Positions 12,148-24,800 of a stretch of 64,000 nt of DNA are shown piece by piece (the stretch's first letter is position 1; each line of letters starts with the position of its first letter). The stretch lies in assembly GCF_003573695.1 (NCBI RefSeq), contig NC_039358.1, forward strand, positions 14,942,637 through 15,006,636, in the 5' to 3' direction. Origin of the DNA: Papaver somniferum (lineage: Eukaryota; Streptophyta; Magnoliopsida; Ranunculales; Papaveraceae). A program made the position numbers and the translations under genes. The notes under the pieces are model-generated. The model had not been told where the DNA came from, searched no databases, and worked only from the letters and a program-made list of their open reading frames with translations.

Positions 12148-12544
12148 CTCTTACCATCCTTATTATGCTCTAACAGGTGCAGTACATGAGAATCAGCAAT
12201 TGAATCTCGTTAAATCACGTCCAACTTCCGAACCCTAAATCTGCGGCGTGAAAGAAATTTTCCCGCCAAATTGAATTTTCAAAATCTATGGGATGAGTGC
12301 CCCTTATCTAGACAAGGGGTGTGAATAGAAGGTGGTATCCCCTTAGTAATTTAGTTACTCCTTATCCAAAATGAGAGTCTGAATAGTAGGTGTCCTCCGG
12401 GTGCAACTTTTCTAGCCGATTTCTCCAAAACGTTTATTTCCCAAAAATACCTACAAACACATAAAACACCATTAATAACTACGAAATCTAGTGCCAACAA
12501 TATATAGTATTGAGATCAAATTAGACACAAAAATGTGTCTATCA

Positions 12545-12549
12545 AACAG
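12545..12549. repeat. Target-site duplication AACAG, right copy
   Basis: Pairs with 4155-4159. Confidence 0.9.
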
Positions 12550-13087
12550 TTACAAACAGCTCATGAATTGTTTCCTACTAATGAACTGCAGCAGTTATAG
12601 CAACACTTATAATTGTTCCTTTAATAAATCACTCATAACTTCTTCGTTATAACTCGGAATTGAGTGGTTATTGGCTCGTTGAATTCGTAAGCTCATTCAC
12701 TATAATATGAGAACCTTTCCAGGGTAAAGGTTTTTGTCATTAAAGTCATGGCTCAATACATAAATGTACATTTACCGTCATAGGAATTGTTCCATAGAGT
12801 GAGCATTTGTTTTGAAAAATTAGAAAGGTAGAATTGAACAAGAATCCAAAAGAAATCAGTAACCACATACCTTTGTTGATGAAGTCCTCGTTGATGTCTT
12901 TGTTTGACCTTCAATCTTTAATCTTCAAGGGTGTTTGGTCGTTTATGATACTCAACTACACACTTTTAATCCTAAATCCGAAACATGACTTAAGTGGACT
13001 ATATATCAAGATATAGTTTTTTAACTAAATTTGACAACAAGCTTGATATAGCAACACTTGTGAGTTCGATCCAGCAACGCTCTAACA

Positions 13088-15890
13088 ATCTCCACCTTTG
13101 TCAATTTAATGACAAAACTATAAATACATATGGATTAAAAATAAATCTTCAAAAACTCCTTGAATCCATCATGCCTTGATTTTCTTGGTTTCTTCAACTC
13201 CTTGAATTCTTCGTTACTTGCAATGATTCTGGACGTGTTAAACCCAACGCCGTTGTTGTTGATGATCCGTAACGATAACAACTTTGAAAAAAAAAATCTC
13301 AATCGTCGTTATACATAAACATAATATTATTATCTTTTTGAAAGTTCAATTGTATCACAACTTTGAAGTAATACTACGGTGATATGTTTCTCTCCCTTAA
13401 TCAATATGTACATATTTTGCCTAATAGGTGAAAGCTATAGATTATTAATTCACCCCCTCTTACATAATGATCCGTAAACCATATGTATGTAGTGAAAAAC
13501 TACTAATTAATTCCCCACCTTTTACCAATAAAAATTGGCAAAGGTACGAAAATCATGGGATCATAATGAATTAAACCAAAAGATATTTCAGGATTTAAAG
13601 GTGTTACGTATCGACTTTATTTAGATGATATCACATAGTAAGAAAACACTTAGCGCTCATCTAGGAGATTTAAGATACAAGCATCCCTTATAAATTCACA
13701 ACCACACACCCCACAAAGATTAGCAATTAAGCACAAGTTCATTTGAGAACTCTCCCCCATTTGATGTTATTCACAAAGAGAACAACACGACGACCTCTAC
13801 AAGTAAAGGATTTCTATGGACATTAACAAATTCACAAGTAAATTTGTATCCATCATCTTCATCAAAAGTTTACTCCTTGTTGTTTATTAAGAGCGTAAGA
13901 GTTAAAATCTAGATTTAACTTTTGAAGAAAAATCATCATGAGATGGTGTTCAAATCATATAAATATGATAAACGAGAATTATATATCAAGGGAGTCAATC
14001 AATACGCAAGAATGATCATGAGGATCGAGTATCCTCATCATCTTATCTAATATATAAACTTGTAAAGAACGTACAAGATTTGATTTACTCTATGACAGAA
14101 GAACTAATCTTTTTTGCAAGGATTTACACCAATATTGGCTACCAAAAGCATATAAAAACATTTTCATGACATAGAAGATGATGCACATATATATATATAT
14201 AACTCATTAAGAATCGTGCATCATATGTTCACATATAAACCAAGAAGGTTGTGAACATTCAATCAATAACCGTGTTCAATAACACCCAAGACTTAAACCA
14301 TGAAGCATAATCACAAGTGATTTAATGATCAAAGTTTTCTTAAAAGTGTTATCAAATGCCAAATATCTCATATAAATAACTTAGAATGCATCTAAAAACA
14401 TTCGACGGGGATGGTATGCATACTGGGTACGTGTACCAACCCTATTCGTGAACATTTTTTTCATGGTACATGTACTGGGTATTTGTACCCTTAAGAAAAA
14501 TTAAAGTTCTAAAATTTACAGAACTTTTCCGGTTTGTGTACCGGGTACGGATGCACACTGGTTCCAAAACGACAGTTCATTTCCGGTATGCATACGGGTA
14601 TGCGTACCATTCCGTGTTCACGAGTTCACGGACTTTTTAAGGTATGCATAATGGTATGCGTACCAAAAAGTTGTTGTTGATATATACCTACTTAGGTACG
14701 TGTACTGGGTACATGTACTATGGTTCCGGACCTATAACAGTTCTTCCAGTTTAATAAATTAGTATGCATACTGTCTTGTATCCAGATTTACAGTAGTTCT
14801 ATATCTTTCTTTAATCAATTCAAAACATTCCCAAATGACATAAAAAATGAACATCATAGAAATGGGATATTTTTAAATGATTAATGTGACTAAAATCTTA
14901 GTTTATAAACAGTAAATTATTCTTCACTACATTTGTCAAGAATATGAACAACTATTGCTTGAATTATATTTCGATAGTTTAAACAAGATAAGTTTGAACT
15001 CGAAATTTCTTCTTTGAAATTCACCAAAAACAACAGGTCATGGTATTTTTTGTTTCTTCAAACCTGAACATTTAAGAATATTAAACACAAATGAAGTTAG
15101 GTAGACATGAATATACACAAGGTATATGGATCATTAGCCGCATTGGTTTGTCTATTATCAATACTTAACCTACGATCCATTATCTCTTAGCTAAAAGGGG
15201 AATGATGTTTCCGTAATTAGTATGATTGTCGTGTCTTGTGATTTCTACCCAGAACCTAAGTTCATATATCAACATTATGATTAGATAGATTATCATTCCA
15301 TATCCTTTTTAGCTTGTTATGCAGAAATTCCCATGGATCTTGTTCTCGTCTCTTGTAAGGAGTCAGATAGGCAGGGAGAACTATATAAAGAGCATAAGAA
15401 GTGTTGATACCCACATTGAGCCATTAATAGCGAAACGGTTCACACTGAGTCGTATATAATTACATTGACTCTTTTATAGGTGCATAGAAGACAAATATGA
15501 CAACCACTACGGATTTTATTGTCATAAACCATTTAAACAAGAGATTATAAGCTTGTTGACATAGAATCATCTCTTTGGAGCGTAGGCTTAACAAGGTACA
15601 AATAAAAAATCTTATCTTCAGTGACATTAAGTATTGAACTACAAGTATATATTTTTAAACAACCAATCATGACGATACTCGGGTTCCCACCGAATAAATT
15701 AGCAAAAAATAAGAGTATGAATAACAAAAACAAAGATGTTTTTGATACAAATAGATCATGGCATCAAGCATACAATAATGAAATCATAAAACTTTCTCAA
15801 GTTTATAGACATACCTTTTTAAAAGAATCCGATTGTGCATCCTACGGCTTTACCAAATATTCAAAAAATTACCCAACATAATATGTGCGC
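13088..15890 (-). other. 3' noncoding region of copia C, with a family D LTR-like fragment
   Basis: No credible ORF. Right next to the LTR lies the minus-strand polypurine tract. Blocks near 13750 (CCCCCATTTGATG) and 15061-15115 match, on the opposite strand, the 3' noncoding region of copia B (54150 and 52400-52440). Between them, about 14290-15060 matches the U3 portion of the family D LTR, with its dyad array (14405-14780), and is absent from copia B at the same place. It is therefore probably an inserted or recombined LTR fragment. Confidence 0.55.
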
Positions 15891-16077
15891 CCTAATTTTT
15901 GTGCCTTCCTCACCATCTTTCTTATAAGGCATTTCTTGGTGAGGGTACACTTCCAACACAAACAAGATTGTTGAGGTGAACAATGTCTTTCTCGCCACAG
16001 GCGATTGAAGCACAATGTTCCGAATCTATGGATTTTTCACCATCTATAGTTTTTGGCTTATTTCGTTTCTTCTTCCA

Positions 16078-17538
16078 TCAATTCTTGTGTTTCACTTTTG
16101 TATTATCATGAAGGAGATCACTTTTAGACCCTTTCATATTTAAATCCATCTTTCCAAAGAAATTTTTAACGTTCAACATCATGGATTCTGCCTTTTCCAT
16201 AGTCATGGAATTTTCTGGGATATTATTCCTTTTCACACTCAATGCTTCATTCACTTTCTTTGGTACCCACTTCTGAGTGTGTTTAAGAACGACCAGTCGC
16301 TTCTTCACATTATCTTTTTCAGGGTTTCTCGTAAGAGAATTGGATTGACTATTATTTTGCAAGATAGTCTTTCTCGTATTGGGAGCCTCGGATCTTGTCT
16401 TCGTCTTTACAAAGTTCTCCTTTTGATAGTCAGTACAAATGTGAAAAAACTTAGTATGATGTTTATAGGCAAATCTAGGTTTATCATAACACTGATTCCT
16501 TTGCCTAAAGATTGGACGTTGACAACCAGTAATGTCAAGGGTATTAGCCTTAACATATGATCTAGGTTTTATCACTTTTTGTGATGCCCAAACAAGAACA
16601 TCATGAAGTTTTTCATTCCTTATACGAAAACGACATTATCTTTGCAGGTGACCTTTATTTCCGCAATAATAGAAAACATAAGGAATGTTATTACCTGGAT
16701 TCATGTGTGCTGGCTTTGAAGGTTGATATAATTTACTCTTTCGAACCTTAACTGCCAGTGTAGGTGTTTTACTTTTTCCATCAGTGAAAACCTTTGGTTG
16801 AGAAGAATCACTAGCCTTAAAAAAATTTACATCTTTGCTATTACTTGGAGCATTTATTACCTTATAGCCCAATCCTCGTGTATCATGATGATTTTTACTT
16901 TCTCCTGGCATAGTGGTTAATTTTTTTGAGATAGTATTGAACTTTTTCAAGTTCTCTTCCAACATCTTGATTTTATCAAGAGCAGCAGTTAAATCAGCCG
17001 CAAGGCGTTTTTATCGAGTGAGAGAAACGCTTTCTCTATCATTAAAACTTTTATGCTGGGAGTTAATCCTTGCTTCGGTTGCTGCAAGTTTCTCTTCCAA
17101 CTTATAGAATCTCTACGAAGATTTTCACATTCGGGTTTCTTCGAAAGTACATGTCTTTACGATCTTTAAGAAGGGATTGAATAAATTGATAACCACCATC
17201 ATAACTTTAAAGACCTTTCCAATTTATATTTTTTGTCGATGGAGAGGAGTCAGAAATCTAATGAGATAAGAAGTCGTCGTTTGTTTCTTTTTCATAAAAG
17301 GATCAAACAACTTAGCATAATATGAGACTTCCTCGTCTACATCTCTATCAATATCTGAGTCACTATCATCGGAAATTTCCTCCAACTATTTTTCTAGGCG
17401 TGTTTCCTAGTTATCCACAGTTTCTATATCACTTGAGGTAATTTCATGAGGTTTTTCAGATATTGATTTAGATGCAACAGTTCTCTCATGTGTTGAATCC
17501 AAACTTTGAATAAAATCATCTTTTGTGCATTCCATATT
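16078..17538 (-). pseudogene. Gag remnant of copia C (SIRE-like C-terminal gag), broken
   Basis: Minus-strand pieces 16965-16636 and 16575-16078 align with the copia B gag: a coil ending near RGLGYK, a zinc knuckle written FYYCGNKGHLQR then a stop then Cys, and a basic tail with HTQKWVPKK. The first knuckle Cys is Phe and a stop interrupts the motif, so it could not bind zinc. Weak, stop-ridden homology continues up to an ATG near 17535. The GLGY and KWVP signatures are typical of SIRE-type gag just before protease, but no protease or pol follows. Copia C is thus a non-autonomous gag-only copy. Confidence 0.65.
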
Positions 17539-17540
17539 CG

Positions 17541-18629
17541 ACTAGAGTTGCGACTAGAGTTGATTCTCCTTTAACCTTAGGTTTATTACAAAACCCTGTA
17601 GGTTAACGACTTGAAGACTTCATTGGGATATTAAAGCCAGACCCAACTATTTTTTTTGTAGTTGCGTGTTCTGATCTTACTTCTATTATCGTGATTGAGT
17701 ATTATCTTTGCTAAGATTTGCTTGAGATTTATCTCCTATAGGTAAGATAAAAAGAAGTCACAAACATCTTCGTCTCATCGTTTGTGATTCCACAATATCT
17801 TGTTTCTCTTCCATACGATTAAGATTATTGTGAGGTGATTGATAATACTAGGCTGTTCTTCGGGAATATAAGTCCGATTTATCAATTGGTTCTTGTTCAC
17901 CTTGATTTATCATAAAACGGAACAAAACTCATAGGTATTTCTGTGGGAGACAGATTTTTCAATCTGAATAGACTTTTCTATGTGAGACAGATTGGTTTAT
18001 CAAGTCTTCGACTTTGGGTCATAGCAACTCTTGGTTGTGGGTGGGATTATTTAAGGGAATCAAGTGCATATCCTGCTGGGGTTCAGAGATGTAATGAGCA
18101 CAACTGTACCTTGATCAGTGTGATATTGGTTAGGGCTCAACTATATTCCAGTCTGGAGTTCATTGGTAGTAGGCTAGTGTCTGTAGTGGCTTAAAACAGT
18201 ATGGTGCTCAAAGCTGGACTAGGTCCCAGGATTTTTCTGCATTTGCGGTTTCCTCGTTAACAAAATTTTAGTGCCTGTGTTATTTCTTTTCCGCATTATA
18301 TTTTGTTATATAATAGATATATCACAGGTTGTGCGTTAAGTTCAATCAGTTCTTAAATACGATCTTTGGGTTGTTGATTGAATTGATTGACACTTGGATA
18401 TTGGTTTGTGATACCGTTCAAGTTATTTCTCTTATTCAATCGGTATCACAAATTCCTATTTGTTTTATTGCAGATTGAATTGAGAAATTGAGATATAACT
18501 CTTTGATATGCTTTTCTAAATATTGAGTCTGACTGTCTACTTGATTCTATTGAAAAATATTGGAGTTTGTCCACTCATATTGCCGAACGAAATATTGGGT
18601 GTGGTTGTTGTGCCTTCGCTTTTTCAATT
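17541..18629 (+). mobile_element. Truncated copia LTR (R/U5 half) in + orientation
   Basis: From GACTAGAGTTGATTCTCC near 17549 to TTTTTCA at about 18629 this matches the second half of the copia LTRs at 42130-43211 and 49630-50637 on the same strand. It lacks the U3 half and is not followed by a primer site. It abuts the minus-strand copia C gag head-to-head at about 17540, so the expected minus-strand 5' LTR of copia C is missing or inverted. Its right edge falls directly into chromovirus RT sequence. Confidence 0.7.
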
Positions 18630-20095
18630 TGTATGCTCTTTGATTCATCGAGGTAAAATTTGTCTGTAATAGAATAGTATGATCTAAACTTCTCTAGTAG
18701 GTTCTTGAAAAATGTATGTAAATTCTTGTAACAATGGAAGAAGTATAACATGAGTTGTTGTTTGAGAATTAATTATAAAAATTGAGAATAAATGGCCTAC
18801 AATACCATGAGAAGTTTTAGAAAAAATCTCTTAACTGCATCACCACTCATCATGAACAAGGAAGTTTTTTGTATAATCGCATTTAAGGTAATCCTCTTGT
18901 GTTGTAATGAAAAGAAATACTTAACTTAGAAAAATTGAAGAGCACATCACCTAATGTTAGATCCAATCAGCACCAAGAATTATATCGCAACCACCCAATG
19001 GTAAAAATTCCAAAAATCTTCTACAAATTTGTGTCCTTGCATGCTCCACTGGAGTTTTGAACAAATACCAGTGCTAACGGTCCTTTCTCCATTAGTAATT
19101 GTGACCATCATGTGGGCAGTTGGTGCAATGTAATATTGAAGTGAAGCAGCTAAAGCACTGTCAATGAAGCTGGTGGTGCTCCTTGTATCAACAAGGATGA
19201 AAATATTTGTTTGTTGAGGATACCAGGAATTCTAATGGTATCTTCAATTGTAGTGCCTGTGAGAGCATGTAAAGATATCTCAACATCAGATTGCACTGAG
19301 GATTTAATTGCTTTTTAAAAAAATTCTTCATCTTCTTCAGTTTCTTGTGACTCGGTATTCTCAACTTGGAGCATGAAAATATTTTGTTTACAAAAGTGTC
19401 CTGGTCTGTAGACATCATCACAATTATAACACAACCCTTGAGATCTCCTCTTGTTCATTTTTTCTTGTGTAAGTCTTTTAATTGTAGAAATTGTAGTGTT
19501 AGATCTTGGTTGAGGATTGGAAAAAGACTTTGGAGTGATAGGTGCATATTTGGGTGAAGTAAGTACAGGTTTAGGATGGAAGTTATAGGAAGAGTATTGT
19601 CTATTGTTGTTGAAGGATTTAGTGAAGGGTTTAATGGTTGTAGTAGCTAGCAAATATTTATGTTCTTGTAATCTAGCTAGAGAAAAAGCTTGTGCTAGTG
19701 TCTTCGGACAAAAAAATAAATACAGATTTTCCCATCTCTTCCTTTATTCCACTGATAAAACTCATTATCAAGTAAGCTTCCTCAAGAGATGGGTTCATAT
19801 TCAACACTAAAGCTTTTAAGGACTCAAAATCCTCATACTAGTTATCAACAGTTGAACTCAACACTAATTTATTAAAATTACCCACAAAATTTACTTCTAT
19901 GGGGTTTTCATGACTAGCTAAATCATGTCATGTAATAATGAATAACTTCTCGTTCTTAATTCTTGGGTGAAAGAATTCGTTTATAACTTAAGTGACATAA
20001 TAAAAGTTTTTTTTATATTCTTTTATTAACTGATTTATGTATCGGTAACCATTGACCTCATGGTTGGGAACTAATGTAATATGTCTTTTAACTTG
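18630..20095 (-). pseudogene. Chromovirus (Tekay/Del-like) gag C-terminus, protease and start of RT, decayed
   Basis: On the minus strand 19653-19315 encodes a gag tail with knuckle CYNCDDVYRPGHFC, the spacing seen in Tekay/Del-type chromoviruses. Downstream, across frameshifts, come ALTGTTIED-like and IRIPGILNKQIF-like segments and then TSFIDSAL, the region around a retroviral protease active site. Near 18680-18640 scraps resemble the segment just before RT (a FDHTI-like block then an RAYK-like block). Stops and frameshifts occur throughout. The gene's 5' part continues at 40566-40852, on the far side of a 20.5 kb insertion. The left end is cut by the copia LTR. Confidence 0.7.
20091..20095. 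repeat. Target-site duplication ACTTG, left copy
   Basis: Matches ACTTG at 40561-40565 across the Tat-like element. Confidence 0.9.
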
Positions 20096-21851
20096 TGTAG
20101 ATGGTGAAATTTGGATAAGGGGAAAAAGTGTCATTTCAACCCTATAGACAGAATTCAACTCACACGGGAGATATTAATCCCTTGGACCTCAAGGCATTCT
20201 TAGCCACAATTTCTAGTATACGTCCCCGCGATACACTGCTGGTCGTGATGCCTTGATTCCTATAACACATCCTCGACGAGATATTGCTGGTCACGTAGGT
20301 TCTGTAGAGCATAAAACGTCCCCGGCAGAATTATCAACCAGAACAGCCACAATTCCAGCATATCTTCGCGAGACACAGCTGATTGTGATACCATGATTCA
20401 TACTATACATCCTCAACGAAATGCTGCTGGTCATGTAGGCTCTGTAGATGCGTAAATACGTCCCCGAAGGACTTATGCCCCAGATCAGAAATTTGAATAT
20501 CTCCTGTAAGCACGACTCACCCTATTTGAGATCAAGGACTGATTCCTAGTACATCATCGCGAGATACACTGGTCATGTCTGCTCTAGGCTATGACTCGAC
20601 TTACCGAGGTTTCCGAATAACTCCTAGGACAACCCCACGAGATACACTGGTTATTCTTCCTCCGGGCCCTTTCGACAGACTCCTAGAACATACTTTCAGG
20701 ATACACTGGTCTTGTTGGCCCATCATATGGACACACAGTTGATTCCTAGCACATCTATGCAAGATACGTTGGTCAAATACAAGTGAGTCAAAGTATCGCT
20801 GAGGCATTAATTGGGCGTACAAAGCTTTTTTTTCTCTCTCAGGACAAGTCCCAGCTGACCATAGAGAGATTCGGATCCGTTAAGAAAATCGTCGGAGAGA
20901 TTTTGATCCGTCTGCAAAATATCGAAGAGATTCAAATCTCTCTGCAAAATCTAGGAGAGATTTTGTTCCGTCTGCAAAATCTTGGAGAGATTCAAATCTC
21001 TCTGCAAAATCTCGGAGAGATTCACATAATAGGCACACGCCTTACCCAGTGCTCAAGACTAATTCTCAGCCTCTCAAACACACTCACAGGCTAGTAAATT
21101 GAGCCTGAACTATACATGTCTATCCAAAAACGTGGATAAGCTCTCTTGAGATCCGCATGCTCAACAAAGGGACCCACAAACAATAATACGGTCTTCACAT
21201 GACATATGTGACCGGCCATGGAGATAGGGAGATCATCCTCAGCTCCTCTCACACTCTGCACACGATTCCTGAGGAATTCCATGCCTTTTCACGTGACTCA
21301 TCCTAGTCATTCTCACAAATCAGAAAATATTTCTCTATATTGGCCCACTCGGCTAAAGAGAATATTATCTCTCAACACATCATCACAAAGGCTGACTCAG
21401 CTTCACACAAATGGGGAGATATCAATTAGGATTTTGGTCTGGCGGTCTACGGCACGTGTGAGGAATACCCGATTTATTTCTCACCGCAGAAGAGAGTAAA
21501 GGCGGTGGAATAATGAGATAAACTCAACCTAGTTTATCCCTATTCCTGAAGAGACGGGAGAATTGCACCGCCCGACACGGAAATCAATCCTTATATTCAC
21601 CGACCTGAGATTAGAGAATTCAGCTATAAATAGGTCCTCTATTTTTCCAAGCTACAATCATCTTTCTCATAACCTCTCAGAGAAATAACTTGTTCTCTGA
21701 TCTCTCTCTCTCCATCTGCTTCCCTCCCTAAGACCAGCCCTAAACCTCAATCCCTGTGACCGAAGCAGTCTTTGAACGGCTATTGTGCGTGGTTTAGGCG
21801 AAGACTGTTCGTGGGAGTTGTTCACTCAGTTACAGATTTTAGGTAACTACA
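20096..21851 (+). repeat. 5' LTR of Tat-like element
   Basis: Contains a TATAAATAG box at 21625-21633 and a tandem array of 30 bp units. Near its end, 21811-21837 is an exact copy of 27 bp just inside the element (21867-21893) and replaces about 58 bp present in the 3' LTR. Several imperfect repeats of a GAGATACACTGGTCATG-type phrase occur between 20220 and 20770. Confidence 0.85.
20891..21020 (+). repeat. 30 bp tandem repeat in Tat-like 5' LTR
   Basis: Four full units (20891, 20921, 20951, 20981) plus a partial one share GGAGAGATT and CTGCAAAAT, with alternate units more alike (60 bp higher-order period). The 3' LTR has only two units at 28745-28804. Confidence 0.85.
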
Positions 21852-24800
21852 TTTTGGCGACCACAGTGGGAGTTGTTCACTCAGTTACAGATATCAGTCA
21901 AGATCTCTTAGGAAGGAAGACGATTCCAACAATCCAAACACAAAAATGTTCCATTGGTTCAGTCTCTGTAAATCCATTACAGACTTAGTCGAGAGAGCTC
22001 TCTCTTTCGATTTTGACCTTAGTGAATAGGTTAGTGCATCCAGGATCACATGGATCTCTTCTTGCATAATAAATCGCCCTAGTAACCTATTTCATAAAAA
22101 TCTACTTCTAATCCTTGAAAACGTTAGATAAGGACCAAGGAGAACTCCCGGAGACTCAACAGAATCTTGCAAAATCTCATATCGACATCCAGACTTATCT
22201 GAAAACGCCTTTAAAGTTACCAGTAGGGATAGATCCAACAAATCTAGATCGAGTACATGTTTCATAAAAGTACTAAAACTGCTGAGAATAGCACTGACGG
22301 GATCTTGCCTACAATCGACCTCATCGGAGAAGATAAATCTCATTACGAATGCGACAGAGCAAAGAAGCGACCATCCAGCTGACCTTATCACTCTCAAGGA
22401 CCAGATGACACCCTAAACTTGGAGATTCTGACGAATATTTTCTCCAAAATTCGTTTACGTCAAGGGATCTCAACCTGATCACAGGGGACTCGGGAAGTTT
22501 ACTTCACTTACTATTTTACTTATAGCTCTTTCATTATGTATCATATTGACCTAGTTCTTTTTCTGTCGGATTTTTCTTTTTGTCATGTACAGGATAAACT
22601 TAGCGAAAACTTGGAAAGCTTCCAAAAAATTCGTGACCTACACAAAAGCTTTGCAGAGCCACATAAGGTCATAAATGGCCAGCCGAGATGCATCTTGTCG
22701 TTTTCATGTTTCATAGGATCATAACCAAAACGCGACAAAGTATAAGATGAGACTATCTTCCAAGACATTTCTCGGCCAAAGCTCAGATTTATCTGAAGCT
22801 TCAAAGCCGCCGGTCGATATGCTATCTCAACACCCGTCCCGTCAGAAATAAAAAGAGTTCTAGCAATTGTACGACTAAGTCTCGATGAGCCTCCATCTCG
22901 GCTACACCAACGATTATCCAGTATCATTTTCCGATGAGAGCTCAGTTCAACCAAGAAGGAGAAAGAGAATATATTCGCACCTGAACCTACCAAGGGAAAA
23001 TAAATCTGAAGTGCCAACAATTCAGATAAAACTCCGTTACTCGACATACAACTACAGCCAGCTACTGTCACTGAAGTAAAACAAGAGAAGGACCCAATAC
23101 CATAGCTTCAGGATACACGTTACTCATTCAGGCGCATACTAGCAATTCCCTCGGTCAAAGTCTCTTATGTAGATAAAATCCAATTGACATGTTATTCCAT
23201 GAGTCAGGCTCATACGCGATGAGTGAAGGAAAAGATATAGCGATCACATACAATTTCATCATGTCAAGAAATGACTCCTCCACGTGAAGAATTACCTAGC
23301 ATATTCCTAGAGAACTCTTCCATCAATAAAACAAACAAAAATCGACTGCGCAGTTGGACCTGAATATATCTATTACCCTAATTGCACCAGAAGGCCTATA
23401 CTACTCTCAAGTTCGGTTGAGCATCCTCCCAAAAGAAGAATAAATCTCAACGGACAATTTTACTACAGAAGTTCACATGAATCCCTGTTAAGACACTTTG
23501 TAGAGGCGGAACAACAACTTCATCTTGTCCACAAAGACACATGCGGAAGTATCTCGACATGACTCTCCACAGACGTCTCCAGCCCACAGATTATCGCTTT
23601 CTTGCCTTGAAGACTCAATCACGTACGCTACAAGGGTCTTACTTCATTTTTCAAACGTCCCGAGTCAATGGGAATCCCTAGTCTTATATCAAAATGGGTA
23701 CTAACGGAGAATCGTGCGTCACATACCTGCATGGATAACAGGAGGTGTCCCAGACATCCAGTTTCATATAAAAGATTTAGAAACGATCATCGCAGGAGTC
23801 TCAAAAGATCGGGACACATCAAGACCATTCAACTCCTCAAACCCACAACACAACATTTTATTACTTGGGATTAGGTGACTATATATTTTCCTTTAAAATC
23901 GTGAAGGGTACTTATCTTGAGAAATCTTGCATCTCTCTCTGGTCTCATCGAATTTTTCTCCGTCAGCATCTGTATTTAGCAATTGCAACCATGTCCTGGA
24001 TCCTGACTGAAGATAAGATGTTTTAGGGTTTTATACGCGTGCACCAGAACTATATCAAGTAACAGAAGCATTCAAATTATACCTCAATAATAAACGCATG
24101 CAGGAGCAAACTAGGGTTGACAATCGGTTTGAAGAGGAGTGTATAGTTTCCACTCTACTCAGACGCGACTCATACTTTAGTCGCATAACTCGACGAACTG
24201 GTAAAAATGGGTAGATAATTTAATAACACACAATTGATAAAAATATCAGTCTCTGTCCCTCCTACCACGTGTTAAAAGGGCATGATGTTTCAAAATACGG
24301 TCCAAGAGATGTCATCAAAACACTTGAAGGAATTGTTGCTAAATATTTGAATTCCCGGGTTTAACTTCACGTGGGTTCATCACCAGAAAAACAATCTCCA
24401 ATTCCTGATTGTACTCTAATTAATAAAAGTGGGGTCTTTTATGTTCGATAGTTGGGGTCAACCACTGAAATCGGATGTCAAAGAAGTTTCTACAGCTTCT
24501 GGAGTAAAGGCCGCGCAAAGGAGAAACACCTATTACGAATTTAACTTAGGGTTTTCACCTACTCGCATACCCAACGAAACAATCTAGGTTTTGCATCAAG
24601 TTCGAACTCATGAAGGTCCCCTTCCTTTAACAGATGCATACGGGAAAGGTTCAAGGAGAGAAAAATATCAACATTAAAGAAAATCATCCAGCAAAGGCCC
24701 CTAGAGAAATATTTTTCTTCATGTTCAGCTGCTTCACATCGGCCTCTGCATCTCGAGCCGCCTGCTTAGCATGTTCCAGCTCTTCATCTACCATACACAA

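Larger units (their letters stand above)
4160..12544 (-). mobile_element. Non-autonomous Athila-like Ty3/gypsy element (minus strand) without pol
   Basis: Complete element with 5 bp target duplication. On the + strand its LTRs run TGATGTGATT...CTATCA, which on the minus strand is TGATAG...CATCA. The internal region (5737-9271, 3.5 kb) has an Athila-type primer site but no protease, RT, RNase H or integrase. It shares terminal sequence, 5' leader (8751-8900) and 3' untranslated region (5737-6820) with the pol-bearing element at 29520-40395, so it is a derivative of the same lineage. It carries a gag-like coil and an unrecognised ORF (8616-6966). A second retroelement sits inside its 5' LTR. 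Confidence 0.85.
9272..12544 (-). repeat. 5' LTR of non-autonomous Athila-like element, split by a small LTR element
   Basis: The LTR is 9272-10479 joined to 12153-12544, about 1.6 kb, closely matching 4160-5736. The minus-strand TATA-like box is at 10042-10050 (CTATTTATA on +). The interruption at 10480-12147 falls after CACTCTT, where the other LTR reads on unbroken. Confidence 0.85.
2724..13087 (-). mobile_element. 3' LTR of copia C (minus strand), split by the Athila-like element at 4160-12544
   Basis: The LTR consists of 2724-4159 joined to 12550-13087, about 1.97 kb without the insertion and its duplicated target. Its minus-strand start TGTTAGAGCG is at 13087 and its end TTTTCA at 2724. 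The left half matches the R/U5 side of the other copia LTRs; the right half matches the U3 start. Immediately to the right a polypurine tract reads AAAGGTGGAGAT on the minus strand (about 13088-13099), which identifies this as the 3' LTR. The 5 bp GTTCC at 2719-2723 is one possible target duplication; the partner was not found because the 5' LTR is rearranged. Confidence 0.75.

Noticed and set aside
20220..20780. Possible CRISPR-like or satellite array from repeated GAGATACACTGGTCATG phrases
   Set aside because: Spacing and unit sequence are irregular, and the whole block is repeated in the 3' LTR, so it is internal LTR structure.
22583..23071. 162-codon minus-strand ORF inside the Tat-like element
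   Set aside because: Antisense to the element, low similarity to any retroelement protein, rich in Ser and Arg as in random frames.
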